Assembly (NCBI RefSeq): GCF_000003605.2
Contig: NW_003126566.1
Location: 1-48,558, forward strand
DNA from: Saccoglossus kowalevskii
Lineage: Eukaryota > Hemichordata > Enteropneusta > Harrimaniidae
Direction of reading: 5' to 3'
Length of the DNA stretch: 48,558 nt
Shown: positions 15,136 to 27,764 of the stretch, in pieces
Numbering within the stretch: the first letter of the stretch is position 1
Layout of the letters: every line of letters begins with the position of its first letter
The notes under the pieces: generated by a model
Databases searched by the model: none
Seen by the model: only the letters and a program-made list of their open reading frames with translations
What the model was told of the DNA's origin: nothing
Translations under genes and position numbers: made by a program

Positions 15136-17216
15136 CACAGTTCATTTACAACTCACTCTTATAAGGCTGATGTATGTAACCAGTGATACAATTCCCACTC
15201 ATCAACAGTTCATTTACAACTCACTCTTATAAGCTGATTTATGTTACCAGTGATACATTCCTTTACTCATCAACAGTTCATTACAACTCACTCTTTATAA
15301 GCTGATGTATGTACCAGTGATACATTCCCCACTCATCAACAGTTCATTTACAACTCACTGTTATAAGCTGATGTACTTACCAGTGATACAATCCCACTCA
15401 TCAACAGTTCATTTACAACTCACTCTTATAAGCTGATTTATGTACCAGTGATACATTCCTTTACTCATCAACAGTTCATTTACAACTCACTCTTATAAGC
15501 TGGTGTATGTACCAGTGATACATTCCCACTCAACAACAGTTCATTTACAACTCACTCTTATAACCTGATGTATGTACCAGTGATACATTCCCACTCATCA
15601 ACTGATCATTTACAACTCACTCTTATAAGCTGATGTATGTACCAGTGATACATTCCTATACTCATCAACAGTTCATTTACAACTCACTCTTATAAGCTGA
15701 TTTATGTACCAGTGATACATTCCCACTCATCAACTGATCATTTACAACTCACTCTTATAACCTGTTGTATGTACCAGTGATACATTCCCACTCATCAACT
15801 GATCATTTACAACTCACTCTTATAAACTGGTGTATGTACCAGTGATACAATCCCACTCATCAACTGATCATTTACAACTCACTCTTATAACCTGATGTAT
15901 GTACCAGTGATACATGTCCACTCATCAACTGATCATTTACAACTCACTCTTATAAACTGATGTATGTTCCAGTGATACATTCCCACTCATCAACTGATCA
16001 TTTAAAACTCACTCTTATAAACTGATGTATGTACCAGTGACACATTCCCACTCATCAACAGATCATTTACAACTCACTTTAATAGGCTGATGTATGTACC
16101 AGTGATACATTCCCAATCATCAACTGATCATTTACAACTCACTCTTATAAGCAGATGTATGTACCAGTGATACATTCCTACTCATCAACAGTTCATTTAC
16201 CACTCACTCTTATAAGCTGGTGTATGTACCAGTGATACATTCCCACTCATCAACAGTTCATTTACAACTCACTCTTATAACCTGATGTATGTACCAGTGA
16301 TACATTCCTATACTCATCAACTGATCATTTACAACTCACTCTTATAAGCTGATGTATGTACCAGTGATACATTCCCACTCATCAAGAGTTCATTTACAAC
16401 TCACTCTTATAACCTGACGTATGTACCAGTGATACATTCCTATACTCATCAACAGTTCATTTACAACTCACTCTTATAAGCTGGTGTATGTACCAGTGAT
16501 ACATTCCCACTCATCAACAGTTCATTTACAACTCACTCTTATAACCTGATGTATGTACCAGTGATACATTCCTATACTCATCAACAGTTCATTTACAACT
16601 CACTCTTATAAGCTGATTTATGTACCAGTGATACATTCCCACTCATCAACAGTTCATTTACAACTCACTCTTATAACCTGATGTATGTACCAGTGATACA
16701 TTCCTATACTCATCAACAGTTCATTTACAACTCACTCTTATAAGCTGATTTATGTACCAGTGATACATTCCCACTCATCAACAGTTCATTTACAACTCAC
16801 TCTTATAAGCTGATGTATGTACCAGTGATACAATCCCACTCATCAACAGTTCATTTACAACTCACTCTTATAAGCTGATTTGTGTACCAGTGATACATTC
16901 CTTTACTCATCAACAGTTCATTTACAACTCACTCTTATAAGCTGATGTATGTACCAGTGATACATTCCCACTCATCAACAGTTCATTTACAACTGACCGT
17001 TATAAGCTGATGTACTTACCAGTGATACAATCCCACTCATCAACAGTTCATTTACAACTCACTCTTATAAGCTGATTTATGTACCAGTGATACATTCCTT
17101 TACTCATCAACAGTTCATTTACAACTCACTCTTATAAGCTGGTGTATGTACCAGTGATACATTCCCACTCAACAACAGTTCATTTACAACTCACTCTTAT
17201 AACCTGATGTATGTAC
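15131..17216. repeat. Class A island 1
   Basis: About 2.1 kb of class A monomers inside class B. Its first ~1.17 kb follow 4,236-5,400 at offset 10,895, sharing the rare CATGTCCAC, TATGTTCCAG and TTTAAAACTC variants. Its later part follows 7,700 onward at offset 8,598. The marker CCCAATC is at 16,112. The left edge has eight single-base indels (15,136-15,330) and the right edge one (GTACACAG near 17,216). Confidence 0.82.
15136..15330. other. Cluster of single-base indels at class B/A junction
   Basis: Relative to the parallel segment at 4,241-4,435, this 195-bp stretch has eight one-base changes of length: CTTCACAG (minus A, relative to 17,757), AAGGCTG (plus G), GTAACCAG (plus A), ACAATTCCC (plus one), TGTTACC (plus T), TTCATTACA (minus T), CTCTTTATAA (plus T) and TTCCCCAC (plus C). 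Several lie in short homopolymers, which is typical of low-coverage long-read consensus error. The remaining array has only isolated indels. Confidence 0.8.
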
Positions 17217-17760
17217 ACAGTGATACATTCCCACTCATCAACTGATCATTTACAACTCACTCTTATAAGCTGGTGTATGTACCAGTGATACATTCCCACT
17301 CATCAACAGTTCATTTACAACTCACTCTTATAAGCTGATGTATGTACCAGTGATACAATCCCACTCATCAACTGATCATTTTCAACTCACTCTTATAAGC
17401 TGATGTATGTACCAGTGATACAATCCCACTCATCAACAGTTCATGTACAACTCACTCTTATAAGCTGATGTATGTACCAGTGATACATTCCCACTCATCA
17501 ACTGATCATTTACAACTCACTCTTATAAGCTGATGTATGTACCAGTGATACAATCCCACTCATCAACAGTTCATTTACAACTCACTCTTATAAGCTGATG
17601 TATGTACCAGTGATACAATCCCACTCATCAACTGATCATTTACAACTCACTCTTATAAGGTGATGTATGTACCAGTGATACATTCCTATACTCATCAACA
17701 GTTCATTTACAACTCACTCTTATAAGCTGATGTGTGTACCTGTGATACAATCCCACTCTT
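17217..17760. repeat. Direct repeat, right copy (~544 bp)
   Basis: Right member of the direct repeat described for 14,592-15,135. After 17,760 the sequence runs on as ordinary class B, so this copy is the one with a natural continuation. Confidence 0.85.
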
Positions 17761-18010
17761 CAACAGTTCATTTACAACTCACTCTTATAAGCTGATGTGT
17801 GTACCAGTGATACAATCCCACTCATCAACAGTTCATTTACAACTCACTCTTATAAGCTGATGTATGTACCAGTGATACATTCCCACTCATCAACTGATCA
17901 TTTACAACTCACTCTTATAAGCTGATGTATGTACCAGTGATACAATTCCACTCATCAACTGATCATTTACAACTCACTCTTATAAGCTGATGTATGTACC
18001 AGTGATACAT

Positions 18011-18360
18011 TCCTATACTCGTCAACAGTTCATTTACAACTCACACTTACAAGCTGATGTATGTACCAGTGATACATTCCTATACTCGTCAACAGTTCAT
18101 TTACAACTCACTCTTATAACCTGATGTATGTACCAGTGATACATTCCTATACTCATCAACTGATCATTTACAACTCACTCTTATAAGCTGATGTATGTAC
18201 CAGTGATACATTCCCACTCATCAACTAATCATTTGCAACTCACTCTTATAAGCTGATGTATGTACCAGTGATACAATCCCACTCACCAACTGATCATTTA
18301 CAACTCACTCTTATAAGCTGATGTATGTAGCAGTGATACATTCCACTAATCTACTGATCG
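18011..18360. repeat. Class B segment copied at 24,642-24,990
   Basis: Offset 6,631 bp. Both copies contain two consecutive CCTATACTCG monomers, CACACTTACAAG, a CCTGATG monomer, then TTTGCAAC and GTAGCAGTG. A few point differences are visible (CTCGTCAGCAG and CCAATGACAC in the second copy). Confidence 0.75.
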
Positions 18361-19020
18361 TTTCTAACTCACTCTTATAAGCTGATGTATGTACCAGTGA
18401 TACATTCCCACTCATCAACAGTTCATTTACAACTCACTCTTATAAGCTGATGTATGTACCAATGATACAATCCCACTCATCAACTGATCATTTACAACTC
18501 ACTCTTATAAGCTGATGTATGTAGCAGTGATACATTCCACTCATCAACTGATCGTTTACAACTCACTCTTATAAGCTGATGTATGTACCAGTGATACATT
18601 CCCACTCATCAACAGTTCATTTACAACTCACTCTTATAAGCTGATGTATGTACCAGTGATACAATCCCACTCATCAACTGATCATTTACAACTCACTCTT
18701 ATAAGCTGATGTATGTACCAGTGATACATTCCCACTCATCAACTGATCATTTGCAACTCACTCTTATAAGCTGATGAATGTAACAGTGATACAATCCCAC
18801 TCACCAACTGATCATTTACAACTCACTCTTATAAGCTGATGTATGTAGCAGTGATACATTCCACTCATCAACGGATCGTTTACAACTCACTCTTATAAGC
18901 TGATGTATGTTCCAGTGATACATTCCCACTCATCAACAGTTCATTTACAACTCACTCTTATAAGCTGATGTATGTACCAGTGATACAATCCCACTCATCA
19001 ACTGATCATTTACAACTCAC

Positions 19021-19085
19021 TCTTATAAGCTGATGTATGTACCAGTGATACATTCCCACTCATCAACTGATCATTTACAACTCAC
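19021..19085. repeat. Reference class B monomer (65 bp)
   Basis: This copy equals the class B majority sequence by eye and serves as a coordinate reference. It is 65 bp with 24 G or C bases. Unit positions 2-9 are the perfect palindrome CTTATAAG, 13-18 and 28-33 are the arms ATGTAT and ATACAT, and 48-53 are the palindrome TGATCA. The variable words are at positions 9-16, 33-40 and 46-52. Because 65 is not a multiple of three, each successive copy is read in a different frame, and every frame soon meets TAA or TGA. The choice of unit start is arbitrary. Confidence 0.95.
19033..19053. other. Inverted-repeat dyad in the monomer (6-bp arms, 9-nt loop)
   Basis: ATGTAT and ATACAT are exact reverse complements separated by nine bases (GTACCAGTG), so each canonical monomer could form a small hairpin. 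The arms recur in most copies. The class A GCTGATTT variant breaks the third pair, and the AATCCC variant loses the outermost pair. Short dyads are common in centromeric satellites and are discussed as non-B DNA or protein-binding sites; a function here is not shown. Confidence 0.6.
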
Positions 19086-19604
19086 TCTTATAAGCGGATG
19101 TATGTACCAGTGATACATTCCCACTCATCAACTGATCATTTACAACTCACTCTTATAAGCTGATGTATGTACCAGTGATACAATCGCACTCATCAACTGA
19201 TCATTTACAACTCACTCTTATAAGCTGATGTATGTACCAGTGATACATTCCCACTCATCAACTGATCATTTACAACTCACTCTTATAAGCTGATGTATGT
19301 ACCAGTGATACATTCCCACTCATCAACAGTTCATTTACAACTCACTCTTATAAGCTGATGTATGTACCAGTGATATAATCCCACTCATCAATTGATCATT
19401 TACAACTCACTCTTATAAGCTGATGTATGTACCAGTGATACAATTCCACTCATCAACAGTTCATGTACAACTCACTCTTATAAGCTGATGTATGTACCAG
19501 TGATACATTCCCACTCATCAACTGATCATTTACAACTCACTCTTATAAGCTGATGTATGTACCAGTGATACAATTCCACTCATCAACAGTTCATTTACAA
19601 CTCA

Positions 19605-20060
19605 CTCTTATAAGCTGATGTATGTACCAGTGATACATTCCCACTCATCAACTGATCATTTACAACTCACTCTTATAAACTGATGTATGTACCAGTGATA
19701 CATTCCCACTCATCAACTGATCATTTACAACTCACTCTTATAAGCTGATGTATGTACCAGTGATACAATCCCACTCATCAACTGATCATTTACAACTCAC
19801 TCTTATAAGCTGATGTATGTAGCAGTGATACATTCCACTCATCAACTGATCGTTTACAACTCACTCTTACGAGCTGATGTATGTACCAGTGATACATTCC
19901 CACTCATCAACAGTTCATTTACAACTCACTCTTATAAGCTGATGTATGTACCAGTGATACATTCCTACTCATCAACAGTTCATTTACAACTCACTCTTAT
20001 AAGCTGATGTATGTACCAGTGATAGAATCCCACTCATCAATTGATCATTTCAACTCACTC
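19605..20060. repeat. Class B segment copied at 33,462-33,917
   Basis: Offset 13,857 bp. The pair shares CTTACGAGC, GATAGAATCC and TCATTTCAAC (one A missing). The last two at least look private to these segments, so the copies are recent despite the distance. Each contains a spurious 64-codon open reading frame (19,813 and 33,670). Confidence 0.8.
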
Positions 20061-23000
20061 TTATAAGCTGATGTATGTACCAGTGATACATTCCCACTCA
20101 TCAACTGATCATTTACAACTCACTCTTATAAGCTGATGTATGTACCAGTGATACATATCCACTCATCAACAGTTCATTTACAACTCACTCTTAAAAGCTG
20201 ATGTATGTACCAGTGATACATTCTCACTCATCAACTGATCATTTACAACTCACTCTTATAAGCTGAAGTATGTACCAGTGATACAATCCCACTCATCAAC
20301 AGTTCATGTACAACTCACTCTTATAAGCTGATGTATGTACCAGTGATACATTCCCAACTCATCAACAGTTCATTTACAACTCACTCTTATAAGCTGATGT
20401 ATGTACCAGTGATACATTCCCACTCATCAACAGTTCATTTACAACTCACTCTTATAAGCTGATGTATGTACCATTGATACAATCCCACTCATCAACTGAT
20501 CATTTACAACTCACTCTTATAAGCTGATGTATGTACCAGTGATACAATCCCACTCATCAACAGTTCATGTACAACTCACTCTTATAAGCTGATGTATGTA
20601 CCAGTGATACATTCCCACTCATCAACTGATCATTTACAACTCACTCTTATAAGCTGATGTATGTACCAGTGATACATTCCCACTCATCAACAGTTCATTT
20701 ACAACTCACTCTTATAAGCTGATGTATGTACCAGTGATACATTCCCACTCATCAACTGATCATTTACAACTCACTCTTATAAGCTGATGTATGTACCAGT
20801 GATACAATCCCACTCATCAACAGTTCATTTACAACTCACTCTTGTAAGCTGATGTATGTACCAGTGATACAATCCCACTCATCAATTGATCATTTACAAC
20901 TCACTCTTATAAGCTGATGTATGTACCAGTGATACATTCCCATACTCATCAACAGTTCATTTACAACTCACACTTACAAGCTAATGTATGTACCAGTGAT
21001 ACATTCCCACTCATCAACAGTTCATTTACAACTCACTCTTATAAGCTGATGTATGTACCAGTGATACATTCCCACTCATCAACAGTTCATTTACAACTCA
21101 CTCTTATAAGCTGATGTATGTACCAGTGATACATTCCCACTCATCAACAGTTCATTTACAACTCACTCTTATAAGCTGATGTATGTACCAGTGATACATT
21201 CCCACTCATCAACAGTTCATTTACAACTCACTCTTATAAGCTGATGTATGTACCACTGATATATTCCTACTCATCAACAGTTGATTTACAACTCACTGTT
21301 ATAAGCTGATGTATGCATCAGTGATACAATCCCACTCATCAATAGTTCATTTACAACTCACTCTTATTAGCTGATGTATGTACCAGTGATACATTCCCAC
21401 TCATCAACTGATCATTTACAACTCACTCTTATAAGCTGATGTATGTACCAGTGATACATTCCCACTCATCAACAGTTTATTTACAACTCACTCTTATAAG
21501 CTGATGTATGTACCAGTGATACAATCCCACTCATCAACTGATCATTTACAACTCACTCTTATAAGCTGATGTATGTACCAGTGATACATTCCCACTCATC
21601 AACTGATCATTTACAACTCACTCTTATAAGCTGATGTATGTACCAGTGATACATTCCCACTCATCAACTGATCATTTACAACTCACTCTTATAAGCTGAT
21701 GTATGTACCAGTGATACAATCGCACTCATCAACTGATCATTTACAACTCACTCTTATAAGCTGATGTATGTACCAGTGATACATTCCCACTCATCAACTG
21801 ATCATTTACAACTCACTCTTATAAGCTGATGTATGTACCAGTGATACATTCCTACTCATCAACAGTTCATTTACAACTCACTCTTATAAGCTGATGTATG
21901 TACCAGTGATATAATCCCACTCATCAATTGATCATTTACAACTCACTCTTATAAGCTGATGTATGTACCAGTGATACATTTCCACTCATCAACAGTTCAT
22001 GTACACTCACTCTTATAAGCTGATGTATGTACCAGTGATACATTCCCACTCATCAACAGTTCATTTACAACTCACTCTTATAAGCTGATGTATGTACCAG
22101 TGATACATTCCTACTCATCAACAGTTCATTTACAACTCACTCTTATAAGCTGATGTATGTACCAGTGATATAATCCCACTCATCAATTGATCATTTACAA
22201 CTCACTCTTATAAGCTGATGTATGTACCAGTGATACATTCCAACTCATCAACTGATCATTTACTACTCACTCTTATAAGCTGATGTATGTACCAGTGATA
22301 CATTCCCACTCATCAACAGTTCATTTACAACTCACTCTTATAAGCTGATGTATGTACCAGTGATACAATCCCACTCATCAACTGATCATTTACAACTCAC
22401 TCTTATAAGCTGATGTATGTACCAGTGATACAATCCCACTCATCAACAGTTCATGTACAACTCACTCTTATAAGCTGATGTATGTACCAGTGATACATTC
22501 CCACTCATCAACTGATCATTAACAACTCACTCGTATAAGCTGATGTATGTACCAGTGATACAATCCCACTCATCAACAGTTCATTTACAACTCACTCTTA
22601 TAAGCAGATGTATGTACCAGTGATACAATCCCACTCATCAATTGATCATTTACAACTCACTCTTATAAGCTGATGTATGTACCAGTGATACATTCCTATA
22701 CTCATCAACAGTTCATTTTACAACTCACTCTTACAAGCTGATGTATGTACCAGTGGATACAATCCCACTCATCAACTGATCATTTACAACTCACTCTTAT
22801 AAGCTGATGTATGTACCAGTGATACATTCCCACTCATCGACTGATCATTTGCAACTCACGCTTATAAGCTGATGTATGTACCAGTGATACAATCCCACTC
22901 ACCAACTGATCATTTACAACTCACTCTTATAAGCTGATGTATGTAGCAGTGATACATTCCACTCATCAACTGATCGTTTACAACTCACTCTTATAAGCTG

Positions 23001-23200
23001 ATGTATGTACCAGTGATACATTCCCACTCATCAACAGTTCATTTACAACTCACTCTTATAAGCTGATGTATGTACCAGTGATACAATCCCACTCATCAAC
23101 TGATCATTTACAACTCACTCTTATAAGCTGATGTATGTACCAGTGATACATTCCTATACTCATCAACTGATCATTTACAACTCACTCTTATAAGCTGATG

Positions 23201-24641
23201 TATGTTCCAGTGATACATTCCCACTCATCAACAGTTCATTTACAACTCACTCTTATAAGCTGATGTATGTACCAGTGATACAATCCCACTCATCAACTGA
23301 TCATTTACAAATCACTCTTATAAGCTGATGTATGTAGCAGTGATACACTCCACTCATCAACTAATCGTTTACAACTCACTCTTATAAGCTGATGTATGTA
23401 CCAGTGATACATTCCCACTCATCAACAGTTCATTTACAACTCACTCTTATAAGCTGATGTATGTACCAGTGATACAATCCCACTCATCAACTGATCATTT
23501 ACAACTCACTCTCATAAGCTGATGTATGTACCAGTGATACATTCCACTCATCAACTGATCATTTACAACTCACTCTTATAAACTGATGTATGTACCAATG
23601 ATACATTCCCACTCATCAACTGATCATTTACAACTCACTCTCATAAGCTGATGTATGTACCAGTGATACATTCCACTCATCAACTGATCATTTACAACTC
23701 ACTCTTATAAGCTGATGTATGTACCAGTGATACAATCCCACTCATCAACTGATCATTTACAACTCACTCTTATAAGCTGATGTATGTACCAGTGATACAA
23801 TCCCACTCATCAACTGATCATTTACAACTCACTCTTATAAGCTGATGTATGTACCAGTGATACATTCCCACTCATCAACTAATCATTTGCAACTCACTCT
23901 TATAAGCTGATGTATGTAACAGTGATACAATCCCACTCACCAACTGATCATTTACAACTCACTCTTATAAGCTGATGTATGTAGCAGTGATACATTCCAC
24001 TCATCAACGGATCGTTTACAACTCACTCTTATAAGCTGATGTATGTTCCAGTGATACATTCCCACTCATCAACAGTTCATTTACAACTCACTCTTATAAG
24101 CTGATGTATGTACCAGTGATACAATCCCACTCATCAACTGATCATTTACAAATCACTCTTATAAGCTGATGTATGTAGCAGTGATACACTCCACTCATCA
24201 ACTGATCGTTTACAACTCACTCTTATAAGCTGATGTATGTACCAGTGATACATTCCCACTCATCAACAGTTCATTTACAACTCACTCTTATAAGCTGATG
24301 TATGTACCAGTGATACAATCCCACTCATCAACTGATCATTTACAACTCACTCTCATAAGCTGATGTATGTACCAGTGATACATTCCACTCATCAACTGAT
24401 CATTTACAACTCACTCTTATAAACTGATGTATGTACCAATGATACATTCCCACTCATCAACTGATCATTTACAACTCACTCTCATAAGCTGATGTATGTA
24501 CCAGTGATACATTCCACTCATCAACTGATCATTTACAACTCACTCTTATAAGCTGATGTATGTACCAGTGATACAATCCCACTCATCAACTGATCATTTA
24601 CAACTCACTCTTATAAGCTGATGTATGTACCAGTGATACAT
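23201..24641. repeat. 841-bp tandem duplication in class B
   Basis: 23,201-23,800 matches 24,042-24,641 at offset 841 bp. Shared rare words are TATGTTCCAG, ACAAATCAC, ATACACTCC, CTCATAAG and CCAATGATAC. The offset is 13 monomers less four bases, accounted for by 64-bp copies. The right copy then enters the CCTATACTCG segment shared with 18,011. Confidence 0.8.
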
Positions 24642-25859
24642 TCCTATACTCGTCAGCAGTTCATTTACAACTCACACTTACAAGCTGATGTATGTACCAG
24701 TGATACATTCCTATACTCGTCAACAGTTCATTTACAACTCACTCTTATAACCTGATGTATGTACCAATGACACATTCCTATACTCGTCAACTGATCATTT
24801 ACAACTCACTCTTATAAGCTGATGTATGTACCAGTGATACATTCCCACTCATCAACTGATCATTTGCAACTCACTCTTATAAGCTGATGTATGTACCAGT
24901 GATACAATCCCACTCACTAACTGATCATTTACAACTCACTCTTATAAGCTGATGTATGTAGCAGTGATACATTCCACTCATCAACTGATCGTTTACAACT
25001 CACTCTTATAAGCTGATGTATGTACCAGTGATACATTCCCACTCATCAACAGTTCATTTACAACTCACTCTTATAAGCTGATGTATGTACCAGTGATACA
25101 ATCCCACTCATCAACTGATCATTTACAACTCACTCTTATAAGCTGATGTATGTACCAGTGATACATTCCCACTCATCAACAGTTCATTTACAACTCACTC
25201 TTATAAGCTGATGTATGTACCAGTGATACAATCCCACTCATCAACTGATCATTTACAACTCACTCTTATAAGCTGATGTATGTACCAGTGATACATTCCC
25301 ACTCATCGACTGATCATTTGCAACTCACGCTTATAAGCTGATGTATGTACCAGTGATACAATCCCACTCACCAACTGATCATTTACAACTCACTCTTATA
25401 AGCTGATGTATGTAGCAGTGATACATTCCACTCATCAACTGATCGTTTACAACTCACTCTTATAAGCTGATGTATGTACCAGTGATACATTCCCACTCAT
25501 CAACAGTTCATTTACAACTCACTCTTATAAGCTGATGTATGTACCAGTGATACAATCCCACTCATCAACTGATCATTTACAACTCACTCTTATAAGCTGA
25601 TGTATGTAGCAGTGATACATTCCACTCATCAACTGATCGTTTACAACTCACTCTTATAAGCTGATGTATGTACCAGTGATACATTCCCACTCATCAACAG
25701 TTCATTTACAACTCACTCTTATAAGCTGATGTATGTACCAGTGATACAATCCCACTCATCAACTGATCATTTACAACTCACTCTTATAAGCTGATGTATG
25801 TACCAGTGATACTATTCCCACTCATCGACTGATCATTTGCAACTCACTCTTATAAGCTG

Positions 25860-27764
25860 ATGTATGTACCAGTGATACATTCCCACTCATCAACTGATCA
25901 TTTACAACTCACTCTTATAAGCTGATGTATGTACCAGTGATACATTCCCACTCATCAACTGATCATTTACAACTCACTCTTATAAGCTGATGTATGTACC
26001 AGTGATACAATCCCACTCATCAACTGATCATTTACAACTCACTCTTATAAGCTGATGTATGTAGCAGTGATACATTCCACTCATCAACTGATCGTTTACA
26101 ACTCACTCTTACAAGCTGATGTATGTACCAGTGATACATTCCCACTCATCAACAGTTCATTTACAACTCACTCTTATAAGCTGATGTATGTACCAGTGAT
26201 ACATTCCTACTCATCAACAGTTCATTTACAACTCACTCTTATAAGCTGATGTATGTACCAGTGATAGAATCCCACTCATCAATAGATCATTTACAACTCA
26301 CTCTTATAAGCTGATGTATGTACCAGTGATACATTCCCACTCATCAACTGATCATTTACAACTCACTCTTATAAGCTGATGTATGTACCAGTGATACATT
26401 CACACTCATCAACAGTTCATTTACAACTCACTCTTATAAGCTGATGTATGTACCAGTGATACATTCCCACTCATCAACTGATCATTTACAACTCACTCTT
26501 ATAAGCTGATGTATGTACCAGTGATACAATCCCACTCATCAACAGTTCATTTACAACTCACTCTAATAGGCTGATGTATGTACCAGTGATACATTCCCAC
26601 TCATCAACTGATCATTTACAACTCACTCTTATAAGCTGATGTATGTACCAGTGATACATTCCTACTCATCAACAGTTCATTTACAACTCACTCTTATAAG
26701 CTGATGTATGTACCAGTGATACATTCCCACTCATCAACTGATCATTTACAACTCACTCTTATAAGCTGATGTATGTACCAGTGATACATTCCCACTCATC
26801 AACAGTTCATTTACAACTCACTCTTATAAGCTGATGTATGTACCAGTGATATAATCCCACTCATCAATTGATCATTTACAACTCACTCTTATAAGCTGAT
26901 GTATGTACCAGTGATACAATCCCACTCATCAACAGTTCATGTACAACCCACTCTTATAAGCTGATGTATGTACCAGTGATATATTCCCACTCATCAACTG
27001 ATCATTTACAACTCACTCTTATAAGCTGATGTATGTACCAGTGATACAATTCCACTCATCAACAGTTCATTTACAACTCACTCTTATAAGCTGATGTATG
27101 TACCAGTGATACATTCCCACTCATCAACTGATCATTTACAACTCACTCTTATAAACTGATGTATGTACCAGTGATACATTCCCACTCATCAACTGATCAT
27201 TTACAACTCACTCTTATAAGCTGATGTATGTACCAGTGATACAATCCCACTCATCAACTGATCATTTACAACTCACTCTTATAAGCTGATGTATGTAGCA
27301 GTGATACATTCCACTCATCAACTGATCGTTTACAACTCACTCTTACAAGCTGATGTATGTACCAGTGATACATTCCCACTCATCAACAGTTCATTTACAA
27401 CTCACTCTTATAAGCTGATGTATGTACCAGTGATACATTCCTACTCATCAACAGTTCATTTACAACTCACTCTTATAAGCTGATGTATGTACCAGTGATA
27501 GAATCCCACTCATCAATTGATCATTTACAACTCACTCTTATAAGCTGATGTATGTACCAGTGATACATTCCCACTCATCAACTGATCATTTACAACTCAC
27601 TCTTATAAGCTGATGTATGTACCAGTGATACATTCCCACTCATCAACAGTTCATTTACAACTCACTCTTATAAGCTGATGTATGTACCAGTGATACATTC
27701 CCACTCATCAACTGATCATTTACAACTCACTCTTATAAGCTGATGTATGTACCAGTGATACAAT
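25860..27764. repeat. 1,234-bp spaced duplication in class B
   Basis: About 25,860-26,530 matches 27,094-27,764 at offset 1,234 bp (19 monomers less one base). Both contain GTAGCAGTG with GATCGTTTAC, TTACAAG, TCCTACTC and GATAGAATCC in the same order, and both yield the same spurious 64-codon reading frame. Scattered mismatches show it is older than the 544-bp direct repeat. Confidence 0.7.

Noticed and set aside
15131-17216. Class A island 1 as a transposon with target-site duplication
   Set aside because: The island is itself satellite, has no terminal repeats or coding sequence, and the flanking direct repeat (~544 bp) is far longer than any target-site duplication.
19022-19029. TATA-like promoter in CTTATAAG
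   Set aside because: It is part of every monomer and a perfect palindrome; nothing downstream suggests a transcription unit.
19813-20007. 64-65 codon open reading frames as genes (also 20,917, 26,055, 27,289, 33,670, 47,947, 48,336)
   Set aside because: Each is three satellite units read through three frames; the frame is open only because particular monomer variants remove a TAA and a TGA. There is no separate coding signal and the translation is the repeat itself.
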